Positions 27,283 through 35,599 of a stretch of DNA of 63,164 bases are shown piece after piece. The position numbers were made by a program, and so were the translations under genes. The notes below the pieces were generated by a model. That model was given only the letters and a program-made list of their open reading frames with translations. It made no database searches and had not been told where the DNA came from. Numbering within the stretch: position 1 is the stretch's first letter; each line of letters opens with the position of its first letter. Origin of the DNA: an uncultured Lachnospiraceae bacterium (GTDB taxonomy: Bacteria; Bacillota; Clostridia; Lachnospirales; Lachnospiraceae); the NCBI GenBank assembly GCA_902801415.1, contig CADCIK010000011.1, positions 1 to 63,164 on the forward strand. Direction: 5' to 3'.

Positions 27283-28362
27283 ATGTTTGATAAATTAGAC
27301 AGCGTTATGCTGCATTACGAAGAAATACAGAGGGAGCTGTCAAGTCCCGACATCGCCTCGGATCAGAAGAGATTCCGAAGCTTAATGAAGGAACAGAGCG
27401 ACCTGGCGCCGCTTGTAGAGGCATACAGTGAATACCGCGAGTGCAGGCAGGCAGCTGATGAGTCCCTGCAGATGCTCGAGGAGGAGACTGACGAGGAGAT
27501 GCGCGATCTGGCCAAGGAAGAGCTCGCCGAGTCCAGAAAGAGGATCGGGGAACTGGAAGACCGGATCAAAATACTGCTTCTTCCCAAGGATCCCAACGAC
27601 GACAAGAACGTCATCGTGGAGATCCGCGCAGGCGCGGGCGGAGACGAAGCCGCCCTGTTTGCCGCTGAAGTATACAGAATGTATGTACACTACGCGGAGG
27701 GACGCGGATGGAGATCGGAGATCCTGGATTTTGAAGAGATTGGGATCGGAGGCATGAAGTCTGTCAGTTTCATGATCCGCGGACAGGGCGCTTATTCCCG
27801 CATGAAATATGAGAGCGGCGTCCACAGAGTACAGCGCGTGCCCGCCACAGAATCAGGCGGAAGGATCCACACCTCTACGATCACGGTCGCTGTGATCCCC
27901 GAAGTGGATGAGGATATTGTCATTGATATTCCCGAAAAAGATGTCCGCATCGACGTTATGCGCGCGTCCGGCAACGGAGGCCAGTGCGTCAATACAACGG
28001 ATTCCGCGGTCCGGCTGACCCATTACCCCACGGGCATTGTCATCTACAGCCAGACGGAAAAGTCACAGCTGCAGAATAAAGCCAAAGCCTGGGCGCTTCT
28101 TCGCTCCAAGCTCTATGACCTGGAGATGCAGAAGCGGCATGATGAGGAGGCTGATCTCAGAAGGAGCCAGATCGGAACCGGAGACCGCTCTGAGAAGATC
28201 CGCACTTATAATTTCCCCCAGGGGCGCGTGACCGACCATCGGATCAAACTCACGCTCTATAAGATCGACGCCATAATGAACGGGGATCTGGATGAGATCC
28301 TTGACAGCCTGACGGCAGCTGACCAGGCGGCCAAACTTTTGAAAATGAACAGCGGGATCTGA
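27283..28362 (+). CDS. prfA: Peptide chain release factor 1
   Basis: Reads UAA and UAG stops. 359 residues. The GGQ motif is at 232-234 ([11 protein letters not shown]) and the PAT-type anticodon tripeptide is in [17 protein letters not shown] 27283 is chosen; an in-frame GTG at 27274 overlapping the prmC stop is an alternative adding three residues. It is translated together with prmC. The transcription terminator begins inside the last codons. Confidence 0.97.
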   Translation: MFDKLDSVMLHYEEIQRELSSPDIASDQKRFRSLMKEQSDLAPLVEAYSEYRECRQAADESLQMLEEETDEEMRDLAKEELAESRKRIGELEDRIKILLLPKDPNDDKNVIVEIRAGAGGDEAALFAAEVYRMYVHYAEGRGWRSEILDFEEIGIGGMKSVSFMIRGQGAYSRMKYESGVHRVQRVPATESGGRIHTSTITVAVIPEVDEDIVIDIPEKDVRIDVMRASGNGGQCVNTTDSAVRLTHYPTGIVIYSQTEKSQLQNKAKAWALLRSKLYDLEMQKRHDEEADLRRSQIGTGDRSEKIRTYNFPQGRVTDHRIKLTLYKIDAIMNGDLDEILDSLTAADQAAKLLKMNSGI

Positions 28363-28384
28363 GTGATCCCGGCTGTTCTTTTTT
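28350..28384 (+). terminator. Intrinsic terminator overlapping the prfA stop codon
   Basis: 10-pair stem with one bulge (28350-28359 with 28365-28375), loop containing the TGA, then TTCTTTTTT. Confidence 0.85.
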
Positions 28385-28415
28385 GTTCTGATCGATCTAT
28401 TCTGTCTCTATTTTA

Positions 28416-28445
28416 TTGGAAGCAGAGGCGGGAACTTGTTATAAT
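28416..28445 (+). promoter_or_regulatory. Promoter for ppx-ppk
   Basis: -35 TTGGAA (28416-28421), 18-bp spacer, -10 TATAAT (28440-28445) with an extended TG. It is 65 bp before the ATG of ppx. Confidence 0.65.
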
Positions 28446-28509
28446 ACAAGTGTTTGAAAACTACGATTTTTGTGTTTTGCAACAAGTCTTATAAAGGGGA
28501 TGATAAATC

Positions 28510-30081
28510 ATGGCAGTGCATCTATTTGGCGCTATAGACGTGGGAAGCTATGTCTATGAAATGAAGATCTTTGAGCTTTCCAGAAAGGGAGGGATCAGGC
28601 AGATCGATAACATCCGTCATATGATGGATATCGGCACCGATACCTACCATACCGGCAAGGTGTCAAGGGCTCACCTGGCTGAACTCAAGAGGATCCTTTC
28701 CGAGTCGCAGAAGATCATGAAGAATTACGGCGTCGAGGCTTACACCGCCTACGGCACGAGCGCTTTCCGCGAAATGAAGAATTCTTCGATGATCCTTACG
28801 CAGCTGGAGCAGGAGACCGGCATCCATATCGATATTCTTGAGAATACGGAGCAGCGGTTTATGGATTATAAATCGCTTGCTTCCAAGGGCGCGGTCTTTA
28901 CAAAGCTTCTGGAACAGCCAACCGCGATCGTCGATATCGGCGGCGGCAGCGTACAGGTGTCCCTGTTTGAAAAAGACAAGCTGAGCGCTTCGCAGAACCT
29001 GCGTCTGGGCGTTCTGCGCATCCGCGAACAGCTCGAGAGAGTCGGCGCGAGGTCCGTGCAGAATGAGTCCCTCATTGAAGAGATCGTCAACACGCAGCTG
29101 AACGTCTTTAAGAAGCTCTATCTCAAAGACCGCGATATCAAGCAGATCGTTGTCATCGATGATTATCTTGCTGACGCGGCCAATGACGCCGGCAATTTCT
29201 CCGGCGCAGGCAAGACCATCTCCGGACCCATGGGGCAGGCCGAGTTCATCGATGCGGCAGCCCTCAACAATTTCATCGAGGGCCTTCGCAACCGGAGCAC
29301 CATTGAACTGTCCGACCAGCTCAAGATCTCCGATGAAAAGATCCCGCTTCTGCAGATCTCGTCGATCATCATCAAGTGCATCGCCAAGGCGGTCAAAGCG
29401 GACGTGATCTGGATACCCGGCGTCACACTCTGCGACGGTATTGTATATGATTACGCCACAACGAAGAAGTTCATTAAGCCCGATCACGATTTTGAACAGG
29501 ATATCCTGACCTGCGCGCTGCAGACGTCCAAGCGCTACAAGGGAAGCGAAGAACGCGCCAAAACACTGGAGTTTCTGGCGCTGCAGATCTTTGACAGCAT
29601 GAAGCGCGTACACGGCATGGGCAGCAGGGAGAGACTACTGATCCGTCTTTGCGCGATCCTGCACGACTGCGGAAAGTATATAAGCATGCAGAATCTTTCT
29701 GACTGCTCCTACAACATCATCAAATCGACAGAGATCATCGGTCTCAGCGCAAGAGAGCGCGAGATCGTCGCAAATGTTGTGCGCTACAATCACAGCGACT
29801 TTGTCTTCTATGAGGAGCGGGAGGATTTTGGCATCCTGACCCGCAGCGACTATATGATCATCACCAAACTCACTGCCATTCTTCGCCTGGCCAACGGATT
29901 GGACAGATCCCATAAGAAGAAATTCACGGATGTCCGCATCCGTCTGCGCGAAGGGCAGCTGCAGATCAGCGTCAGCACGAAGAAAGATATCACTCTGGAG
30001 AAGGGACTTTTCAGCAGACGCGCTGATTTCTTTGAGGAAATATTCAGTGTGCGGCCTGTGATCAGGCAGCGTGAATTCTGA
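28510..30081 (+). CDS. ppx: Ppx/GppA family exopolyphosphatase with HD domain
   Basis: 523 residues. The N-terminal actin-like (ASKHA) phosphatase domain, residues 1-300, has the start GAIDVGSYVYEMKI, the TAYGTSAFREMKNS block, and the P-loop-like IVDIGGGSVQVSLF. The C-terminal half is an HD domain with H385-D386 in LHDCGKYIS. It degrades polyphosphate, or pppGpp in GppA members. The adjacent ppk (20 bp downstream) supports polyphosphate turnover. Confidence 0.92.
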   Translation: MAVHLFGAIDVGSYVYEMKIFELSRKGGIRQIDNIRHMMDIGTDTYHTGKVSRAHLAELKRILSESQKIMKNYGVEAYTAYGTSAFREMKNSSMILTQLEQETGIHIDILENTEQRFMDYKSLASKGAVFTKLLEQPTAIVDIGGGSVQVSLFEKDKLSASQNLRLGVLRIREQLERVGARSVQNESLIEEIVNTQLNVFKKLYLKDRDIKQIVVIDDYLADAANDAGNFSGAGKTISGPMGQAEFIDAAALNNFIEGLRNRSTIELSDQLKISDEKIPLLQISSIIIKCIAKAVKADVIWIPGVTLCDGIVYDYATTKKFIKPDHDFEQDILTCALQTSKRYKGSEERAKTLEFLALQIFDSMKRVHGMGSRERLLIRLCAILHDCGKYISMQNLSDCSYNIIKSTEIIGLSAREREIVANVVRYNHSDFVFYEEREDFGILTRSDYMIITKLTAILRLANGLDRSHKKKFTDVRIRLREGQLQISVSTKKDITLEKGLFSRRADFFEEIFSVRPVIRQREF

Positions 30082-30101
30082 CGGGTCAAGGAGGGATAAA
30101 A

Positions 30102-32303
30102 ATGGCAGCAGCGACAATAGATTTCAAAAACCCGCAGTACTACATCAACAGAGAGCTCAGCTGGCTTGAATTTGACAGAAGATGCCTGAGCGAAGCCAGA
30201 AACAAGGAAAACCCGCTGTTTGAGCGGCTGAAATTCCTGAGCATCACGGCGTCCAACCTCGACGAGTTCTTCCAGGTCCGCGTAGCTTCTCTGCAGGACA
30301 TGGTCCAGGCCGGCTATAAGAAAAAGGATATCGCCGGATTGACAGCCACCGAGCAGCTGACGCAGGTCCTCGCGGCAGCCCAGGTGTTCATGCAGCAGCA
30401 GTATTATACGCTCAACAGACAGCTGATCCCCGCTCTGGAGGAGCAGGGTCTTGTGATGGTGCGCGATCTCAGCACTCTCAGCAAGGCAGAGGCAAGATTT
30501 GTCGAAGAGTACTTCAGCGCCGACGTCTTCCCGGTTCTCACTCCCATGGCGGTCGACAGCTCCAGGCCTTTCCCGCTGATCCGCAACAAGAGCCTGAACA
30601 TAGGCGCTCTTCTGGTCAGGAAAGAGACCTCTGCGCCCGGTATCCTGGGCAGCGGCAAAAAATCCAAGAAAGCAGCCAAGGCGGGCAAGGAGAAATATGA
30701 ATTCGCGACCGTCCAGGTTCCCAGCGTCCTGCCCCGCATCCTGCTTCTTCCCCGCACGGAAGGCGAGCCCAGAAGGCTTGTCCTTTTAGAGGATGTGATC
30801 CGGGAATATCTGCCCATGCTGTTCGTCAATTATGAGGTCCGCTGCTCCAGCCCCTACAGGATCATGCGCAGCGCGGATCTTGATATAGCGGAAGACGAGG
30901 CGGAAGATCTTCTCAAGGAGATCCAGAAGCAGCTCAAGAAGCGCCAGCGCGGCGACGCGATCCGTCTGGAAGTGGAAAAGGGGATCGATGAGCAGCTCAA
31001 AAAGCTCCTCATGACCGAGCTGTCCCTGCAGGACAATTTTGTCTATGAGATCGACGGTCCTCTGGACCTCACTTATCTGATGAAAGCGTACGGCATTGAG
31101 GGTTTTGACGAACTCAGAGAGCACCGCTACGCAAAGCCGCAGCCTGTTCCGGCATTTCCCGCAGGATCGGATATCTTCGAGCAGATCCGCAAAGGAGATG
31201 TCTTCATGCATCATCCTTATGAGACCTTTGATCCGGTCGTGAAGTTTGTTGCAGCCGCAGCAGTCGATCCCTACGTTCTCGCGATCAAGCAGACACTGTA
31301 CCGTGTCAGCGGCAATTCTCCGATCATCGCGGCGCTTGCACGCGCGGCGGAGAACGGCAAGCAGGTCACCGTACTGGTAGAGCTCAAGGCCCGTTTTGAC
31401 GAGGAGAACAACATCGGCTGGGCCAAGGAACTTGAAAAGGCCGGCTGCCACGTCATCTACGGTCTTCAGAACCTCAAGACGCACAGCAAGATCACATTGG
31501 TCGTGCGAAGAGAAGAGGACGGCATACGCCGGTATGTGCACCTCGGCACAGGCAACTATAACGACTCCACAGCAAAGCTCTATACCGATGTGGGCCTCAT
31601 GACCTGCAGCGATCCCATTGGAGCAGACGCTACGGCCGTATTCAACATGCTCTCCGGCTATTCGGAACCCCGATTCTGGAATAAACTCAGCCTTGCGCCG
31701 CTCTGGCTCAAGGACCGCTTCCTCTACCTGATCGGCAGAGAGCAGCGCCACGCGGAAAACGGAGAGACAGCGCACATCATCGCCAAGATGAATTCCCTGT
31801 GTGATCCGGATGTGATGGAGGCGCTCTATAAGGCCAGCGCAGCCGGTGTCAGGATCGAACTGATCGTCCGCGGGATCTGCTGCCTGCGTCCCGGTATTCC
31901 CGGTGTCAGCGAGAACATCTCCGTTCGCTCGATCGTAGGCAACTTCCTGGAGCACAGCCGCATCTATTACTTTGAAAACGGCGGTTCTCCGGAGATCTTC
32001 GCCGCCAGTGCGGACTGGATGCCCAGAAACCTGGACCGCCGCGTAGAGATCATGTTCCCGCTCGAAGAAGCCGCGATCAAGGAAAAAGCCCTGCATATCC
32101 TTCAGCTTGAACTGCAGGATACTGTAAAAGCGCACATCATGCGCACAGACGGGACCTATGACCGCGTGGACAGAAGAGGCAAAGAACTGATCAATTCGCA
32201 GCTGATTTTCTGTGAGGAGGCCGTCCGTCAGGCAAAGGCGCTTCAGAGCGGCCATGACAACCGCACTTTTGTGCCCAGACAGCCTCAGGAAACAGCAGAA
32301 TAA
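30102..32303 (+). CDS. ppk1: Polyphosphate kinase 1
   Basis: Reversibly polymerises the gamma phosphate of ATP into polyphosphate. 733 residues. It has the N-domain start YINRELSWLEFDRRCL and ASNLDEFFQVRV, the phospholipase-D-like catalytic domains with the autophosphorylated His in NLKTHSKITLV, and the second His in LEHSRIYYF. A Lys-rich insertion at about 185-200 is a variable loop. AAGGAGG precedes the ATG. It forms an operon with ppx. Confidence 0.97.
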   Translation: MAAATIDFKNPQYYINRELSWLEFDRRCLSEARNKENPLFERLKFLSITASNLDEFFQVRVASLQDMVQAGYKKKDIAGLTATEQLTQVLAAAQVFMQQQYYTLNRQLIPALEEQGLVMVRDLSTLSKAEARFVEEYFSADVFPVLTPMAVDSSRPFPLIRNKSLNIGALLVRKETSAPGILGSGKKSKKAAKAGKEKYEFATVQVPSVLPRILLLPRTEGEPRRLVLLEDVIREYLPMLFVNYEVRCSSPYRIMRSADLDIAEDEAEDLLKEIQKQLKKRQRGDAIRLEVEKGIDEQLKKLLMTELSLQDNFVYEIDGPLDLTYLMKAYGIEGFDELREHRYAKPQPVPAFPAGSDIFEQIRKGDVFMHHPYETFDPVVKFVAAAAVDPYVLAIKQTLYRVSGNSPIIAALARAAENGKQVTVLVELKARFDEENNIGWAKELEKAGCHVIYGLQNLKTHSKITLVVRREEDGIRRYVHLGTGNYNDSTAKLYTDVGLMTCSDPIGADATAVFNMLSGYSEPRFWNKLSLAPLWLKDRFLYLIGREQRHAENGETAHIIAKMNSLCDPDVMEALYKASAAGVRIELIVRGICCLRPGIPGVSENISVRSIVGNFLEHSRIYYFENGGSPEIFAASADWMPRNLDRRVEIMFPLEEAAIKEKALHILQLELQDTVKAHIMRTDGTYDRVDRRGKELINSQLIFCEEAVRQAKALQSGHDNRTFVPRQPQETAE

Positions 32304-32384
32304 GCCGGCAGAAATACCTGTTAAAAAGCGCTGAGACCTATGCTCCCAAAGTCAGTCTGAATATCTTTAAAACGCTTATAAATC

Positions 32385-32413
32385 TTAACATTTAGCGCTG
32401 TTTATGGTATTCT
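32385..32413 (+). promoter_or_regulatory. Promoter for the lactonase-like gene
   Basis: -35 TTAACA (32385-32390), 17-bp spacer, -10 TATTCT (32408-32413). The 207-bp gap after ppk otherwise holds a leader of about 90 bases with a CTGCGG/CCGCAG stem (near 32460-32489) and no evident terminator for ppk. Confidence 0.55.
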
Positions 32414-32510
32414 TTTATATATGTGAGCACCAACATAATTTACGCACGAGAGTGCAGTTCTGCGGCATCTGACAGGGTAGGTCCCGCAGTAAACAGGAAG
32501 GGGCGCAACT

Positions 32511-33647
32511 ATGACACAGGTATCTGAAATCAAGAAATCACCCGCGAACCGCAAGACCGGCTACGAGTATGAAGAAGGAGCGAAGTTCGTAGCATATGTG
32601 TCTTCCTATACAATGGGAAAGGGTAAGGACGAGAAATACGGCATTCGGGTCTATGATGTCGATATGGAGAACGGCTATCTCTATGAGAAGCAGCAGATCG
32701 CGATCTCCAATTCTTCCTATGTGACTATCTCTCACAACAGGAAATTCCTCTATTCCATCACCGATTTCGGTATTGAGGCGTACAGGATCATCGCCGGCGG
32801 CGATCTGGAAAAGATCAACATGGCTTCGATCAACGGAATGAGAGGCTCCTACCTCTCCACTGATTACGAAGATGAGTTCCTGTTTGTTTCCGGCTATCAC
32901 GACGGCAAGATCACCGTGCTGCGCATCAATGAAGACGGGTCTGTCGGAGAGATCTGCGACGAGCTGTTCCTGAAAGGACTCGGAAGTATTGCGGAGCGCA
33001 ATTTCCGTCCCCATGTGCAGTGCGTCAAGATGACCAGGGACAACCATTTCCTTCTGGCCGCCGACCTGGGCATGGACCATGTCAATGTATATAAGGTCAA
33101 CAGGAAGAACGGCCACATCAAGCAGTGCGGAATCCTTCACTCCGAGCTCGAGTCCGCTCCCAGACATCTGAAGTTCTCCAAGGACGGACATTTCCTGTAT
33201 GTTGTACATGAGCTCAAGAACATCATCGATGTTTATTTCTATCACGAAGTGGACGGCGCTCCGGATTTCGAGAAGATCCAGACAGTCCCCACACTTAACA
33301 ACTACCACGCAAAGGGATCCGCTGCGAGCGCTCTCAATTTCTCTTCCGACTTTAAATACCTGGTGAGCTCCAACGCAGGCGACAATTCCGTAGTCATCTT
33401 CAAGATCGACCCCGACAACGGATATCTGAGCAAAGTGCTCTGCCTGCCGATCAGCGGAGAGTATCCCAAGGACGCGGCCCTGTTCCCTGACAACCGTCAC
33501 CTTGTTTCGCTCAACCACGAGTCCAATACAATGACCTTCTTCAATGTAGACCTCAAGAAGGGGCTTCTGGTCATGCACGGCAAGGAGATCAAGGTCGACA
33601 AACCGAACTGCATTATTTTCCATAAGCTCACTGAAGAACAGCTCTGA
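32511..33647 (+). CDS. Lactonase family seven-bladed beta-propeller protein (YkgB/6-phosphogluconolactonase-like)
   Basis: 378 residues, cytoplasmic (no signal peptide). Repeating beta-propeller blades each show a variant of a 'dnh..lvaDLG.d.v..y' pattern, seen in NHFLLAADLGMDHVNVYKV, ESAPRHLKFSKDGHFLYVV and SSDFKYLVSSNAGDNSVVIF. Some family members hydrolyse 6-phosphogluconolactone (Pgl), but many are uncharacterised. The first 20 residues are unlike Pgl, so the substrate is left open. It has a strong SD (GGAAGGGG) and stands as a single gene between its own promoter and hairpins. Confidence 0.85.
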   Translation: MTQVSEIKKSPANRKTGYEYEEGAKFVAYVSSYTMGKGKDEKYGIRVYDVDMENGYLYEKQQIAISNSSYVTISHNRKFLYSITDFGIEAYRIIAGGDLEKINMASINGMRGSYLSTDYEDEFLFVSGYHDGKITVLRINEDGSVGEICDELFLKGLGSIAERNFRPHVQCVKMTRDNHFLLAADLGMDHVNVYKVNRKNGHIKQCGILHSELESAPRHLKFSKDGHFLYVVHELKNIIDVYFYHEVDGAPDFEKIQTVPTLNNYHAKGSAASALNFSSDFKYLVSSNAGDNSVVIFKIDPDNGYLSKVLCLPISGEYPKDAALFPDNRHLVSLNHESNTMTFFNVDLKKGLLVMHGKEIKVDKPNCIIFHKLTEEQL

Positions 33648-33678
33648 TCTCTTTCGTGCTGACTTTCGTAAAGTGAGG

Positions 33679-33733
33679 CCGGAGGTAGTATGACACTCCG
33701 GATCCGTACATCGCAATAACCCCTGTTACAGGG
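33679..33733 (+). other. Two adjacent hairpins downstream of the lactonase-like gene
   Basis: CCGGAG/CTCCGG (33679-33684 with 33696-33701) and CCCTGT/ACAGGG around one central T (33721-33733). Together with the terminator at 33741 they make three successive stems in 90 bp, without a gene. Confidence 0.45.
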
Positions 33734-33740
33734 ATGATCG

Positions 33741-33768
33741 AACGGCGCCTCAAAAGGCGCCGTTTAAT
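33741..33768 (+). terminator. Intrinsic terminator after the lactonase-like gene
   Basis: Perfect 10-pair stem (33741-33750 with 33755-33764), 4-base loop, then TTAATCT, a modest T tract. Confidence 0.8.
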
Positions 33769-33786
33769 CTGACTTAAAATACAGCA

Positions 33787-33815
33787 TTCCATACGGACTG
33801 ACAATACGTATGGAA
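33787..33815 (+). promoter_or_regulatory. 9-bp inverted repeat in the tgt leader
   Basis: TTCCATACG (33787-33795) and its exact complement CGTATGGAA (33807-33815), 11-base spacer, 30 bp before the tgt start. It could be an operator or an mRNA hairpin. It does not match the preQ1 riboswitch. Confidence 0.4.
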
Positions 33816-33845
33816 AGTTCAACAGAAGATAAGGAATCAATCTGC

Positions 33846-34994
33846 ATGACAAAGATGAAATATGAAGTGATAAAGAGAGAGGGCCGGGCAAAGAGAGCAC
33901 ACATGGAAACCGTGCACGGATCTGTCGAGACCCCTGTTTTTATGAACGTCGCGACCGCGGGCGCCATTAAAGGCGGCCTTTCCGCTGACGATCTCAGAAG
34001 CATTGATACGCAGATCGCACTCTGCAACACTTACCACCTGCATGTGCGGCCGGGCGATGAAGCTGTCTACAAACTGGGAGGACTGCATTCCTTTATGCGC
34101 TGGGACAGACCGATCCTCACCGATTCGGGAGGCTTCCAGGTCTTCTCGCTGGCAGATCTTCGTAAGATCAAGGAGGAGGGCGTCACCTTCCATTCCCACA
34201 TCGACGGCGCAAGGATCTTCATGGGGCCCGAAGAGAGCATGCGGATCCAGTCCCACCTCGCCTCAACGATCGCTATGGCCTTTGACGAGTGTCCACCCAG
34301 CCATGCGGAGCGTGACTATGTAGCCAAATCCGTAGCCCGCACGACCCGGTGGCTCGCGCGCTGCAAGGACGAGATGGCGCGTCTGAACAGCATGGAAGAG
34401 ACGATCAACCGCGACCAGCTCCTGTTCGGCATCAACCAGGGCGCTGTCTATCCGGACATCCGGATCGATCACGCGCAGCAGATCTCCGAGATGAACCTGG
34501 ACGGATATGCCGTGGGCGGCCTGGCAGTTGGAGAGACCCACGCGGAGATGTACGAGATCCTGGACGCGGTAGTCCCGCATCTTCCCGCCGATAAGCCCAC
34601 CTACCTGATGGGTGTCGGCACGCCGCAGAATATCCTGGAAGGCGTTGACAGAGGCATTGATTTCTTCGACTGCGTCTATCCCAGCAGAAACGGAAGGCAC
34701 GGGAATCTCTACACCAATAAGGGCACTGTCAGGATCAAAAATGCCCGCTACGCACTGGATCCCCGTCCCATCGAAGAGGGCTGCGGATGCCCGGTGTGCA
34801 GGGCCGGTTACTCCCGCGGATATATCCGGCATCTGGTGAGAGCGCAGGAGACACTGGGACTGAGGATGTGTGTCATGCACAATCTGTACTTTTACAATCA
34901 TCTCATGACGCAGATCCGCGACGCGCTCGATCAGGGGTGCTTTGCCGATTTTAAGAAGAAAATGCTGGATCAGCTGGAGGGAGACGGTGACTGA
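33846..34994 (+). CDS. tgt: tRNA-guanine (queuine/preQ1) transglycosylase
   Basis: Exchanges G34 for preQ1 in tRNAs with GUN anticodons, towards queuosine. About 382 residues. It has the nucleophile/substrate block LTDSGGFQVFSL, GGLAVGE, CVYPSRNGRHGN, and the zinc site CGCPVC plus a distal His in MHNLYFYNH. ATG 33846 has AAGGA upstream; an in-frame ATG at 33810 would add 12 residues and has no SD. No queuosine synthesis genes are here. yajC follows, a pairing seen in many bacteria. Confidence 0.97.
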   Translation: MTKMKYEVIKREGRAKRAHMETVHGSVETPVFMNVATAGAIKGGLSADDLRSIDTQIALCNTYHLHVRPGDEAVYKLGGLHSFMRWDRPILTDSGGFQVFSLADLRKIKEEGVTFHSHIDGARIFMGPEESMRIQSHLASTIAMAFDECPPSHAERDYVAKSVARTTRWLARCKDEMARLNSMEETINRDQLLFGINQGAVYPDIRIDHAQQISEMNLDGYAVGGLAVGETHAEMYEILDAVVPHLPADKPTYLMGVGTPQNILEGVDRGIDFFDCVYPSRNGRHGNLYTNKGTVRIKNARYALDPRPIEEGCGCPVCRAGYSRGYIRHLVRAQETLGLRMCVMHNLYFYNHLMTQIRDALDQGCFADFKKKMLDQLEGDGD

Positions 34995-35049
34995 CGCCGT
35001 TTTAGATCATAAAAGTTATGATTTTATGCTGTAATTCGCTAAAATTGGA

Positions 35050-35079
35050 TTGAAAAACCCTTTGGGGTTGTTGTATGAT
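35050..35079 (+). promoter_or_regulatory. Promoter for yajC
   Basis: -35 TTGAAA (35050-35055), 18-bp spacer, -10 TATGAT (35074-35079). An AACCC/GGGTT hairpin falls in the spacer, and an AT-rich 7-bp hairpin (35008-35028) lies upstream as the only terminator-like element after tgt. Confidence 0.5.
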
Positions 35080-35131
35080 ATATCTCAACTGATTTAAAGC
35101 CGCCTGTGAGCGGGATTGGAGGTTTAGTATT

Positions 35132-35455
35132 ATGAATGGTTTCATGTTGACCGCAGCGAACGGGACTGTCTTTACGCTCCTTTACGTAGTTGTCATTGTC
35201 GGTTTCTTCTATTTCTTCCTGATCAGACCGCAGAGAAAAGAACAGAAGCAGAAGCAGGACATGCTCAACTCTCTTGCAGTAGGTGACAGCGTTCTCACCA
35301 CAGCAGGTTTTTACGGAGTCGTAATTGACATGACCGATGATACAGTCATCGTAGAGTTTGGCAATAATAAGAACTGCCGTATCCCGATGCAGAAGGCAGC
35401 GATCGTGCAGATCGAAAAGCCCGAGGATGCGGTCGAAGCAGCGGACGACAAATAA
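35132..35455 (+). CDS. yajC: Preprotein translocase subunit YajC
   Basis: 107 residues. One N-terminal membrane helix (about 9-28) is followed by the family motif FLIRPQRKEQKQKQ and LAVGDSVLTTAGFYGVV. It is an accessory part of SecDF-YajC. SecD and SecF are not next to it here. GGAGG is upstream of the ATG. Confidence 0.96.
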   Translation: MNGFMLTAANGTVFTLLYVVVIVGFFYFFLIRPQRKEQKQKQDMLNSLAVGDSVLTTAGFYGVVIDMTDDTVIVEFGNNKNCRIPMQKAAIVQIEKPEDAVEAADDK

Positions 35456-35472
35456 TAGATGATGCTACGGCT

Positions 35473-35504
35473 GAAGGCATGTGCGGGGCACATGCCTTCT
35501 CTTT
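35473..35504 (+). terminator. Intrinsic terminator after yajC
   Basis: 12-pair stem (35473-35484 with 35488-35499), 3-base loop, followed by TCTTT. Confidence 0.85.
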
Positions 35505-35525
35505 GGTATATGCGGCAAGGTCAAT

Positions 35526-35576
35526 ATAATTCAAATTTCTCACCATTGTGATTAGTTTTATTCATCTTTGAATTAT
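35526..35576 (+). promoter_or_regulatory. 10-bp inverted repeat in the leuB leader
   Basis: ATAATTCAAA (35526-35535) is repeated exactly inverted at 35567-35576, 31 bp apart. It ends 24 bp before the leuB start. It may be a regulator site or a long-range RNA stem. I see no clean promoter in this gap. Confidence 0.4.
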
Positions 35577-35599
35577 GACCTGTAATGGAGGTAACTGAC

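Noticed and set aside
35456-35599. T-box upstream of leuB
   Set aside because: The gap is too short, the terminator there belongs to yajC, and no specifier loop or T-box sequence (TGGNACCGCG type) is seen.
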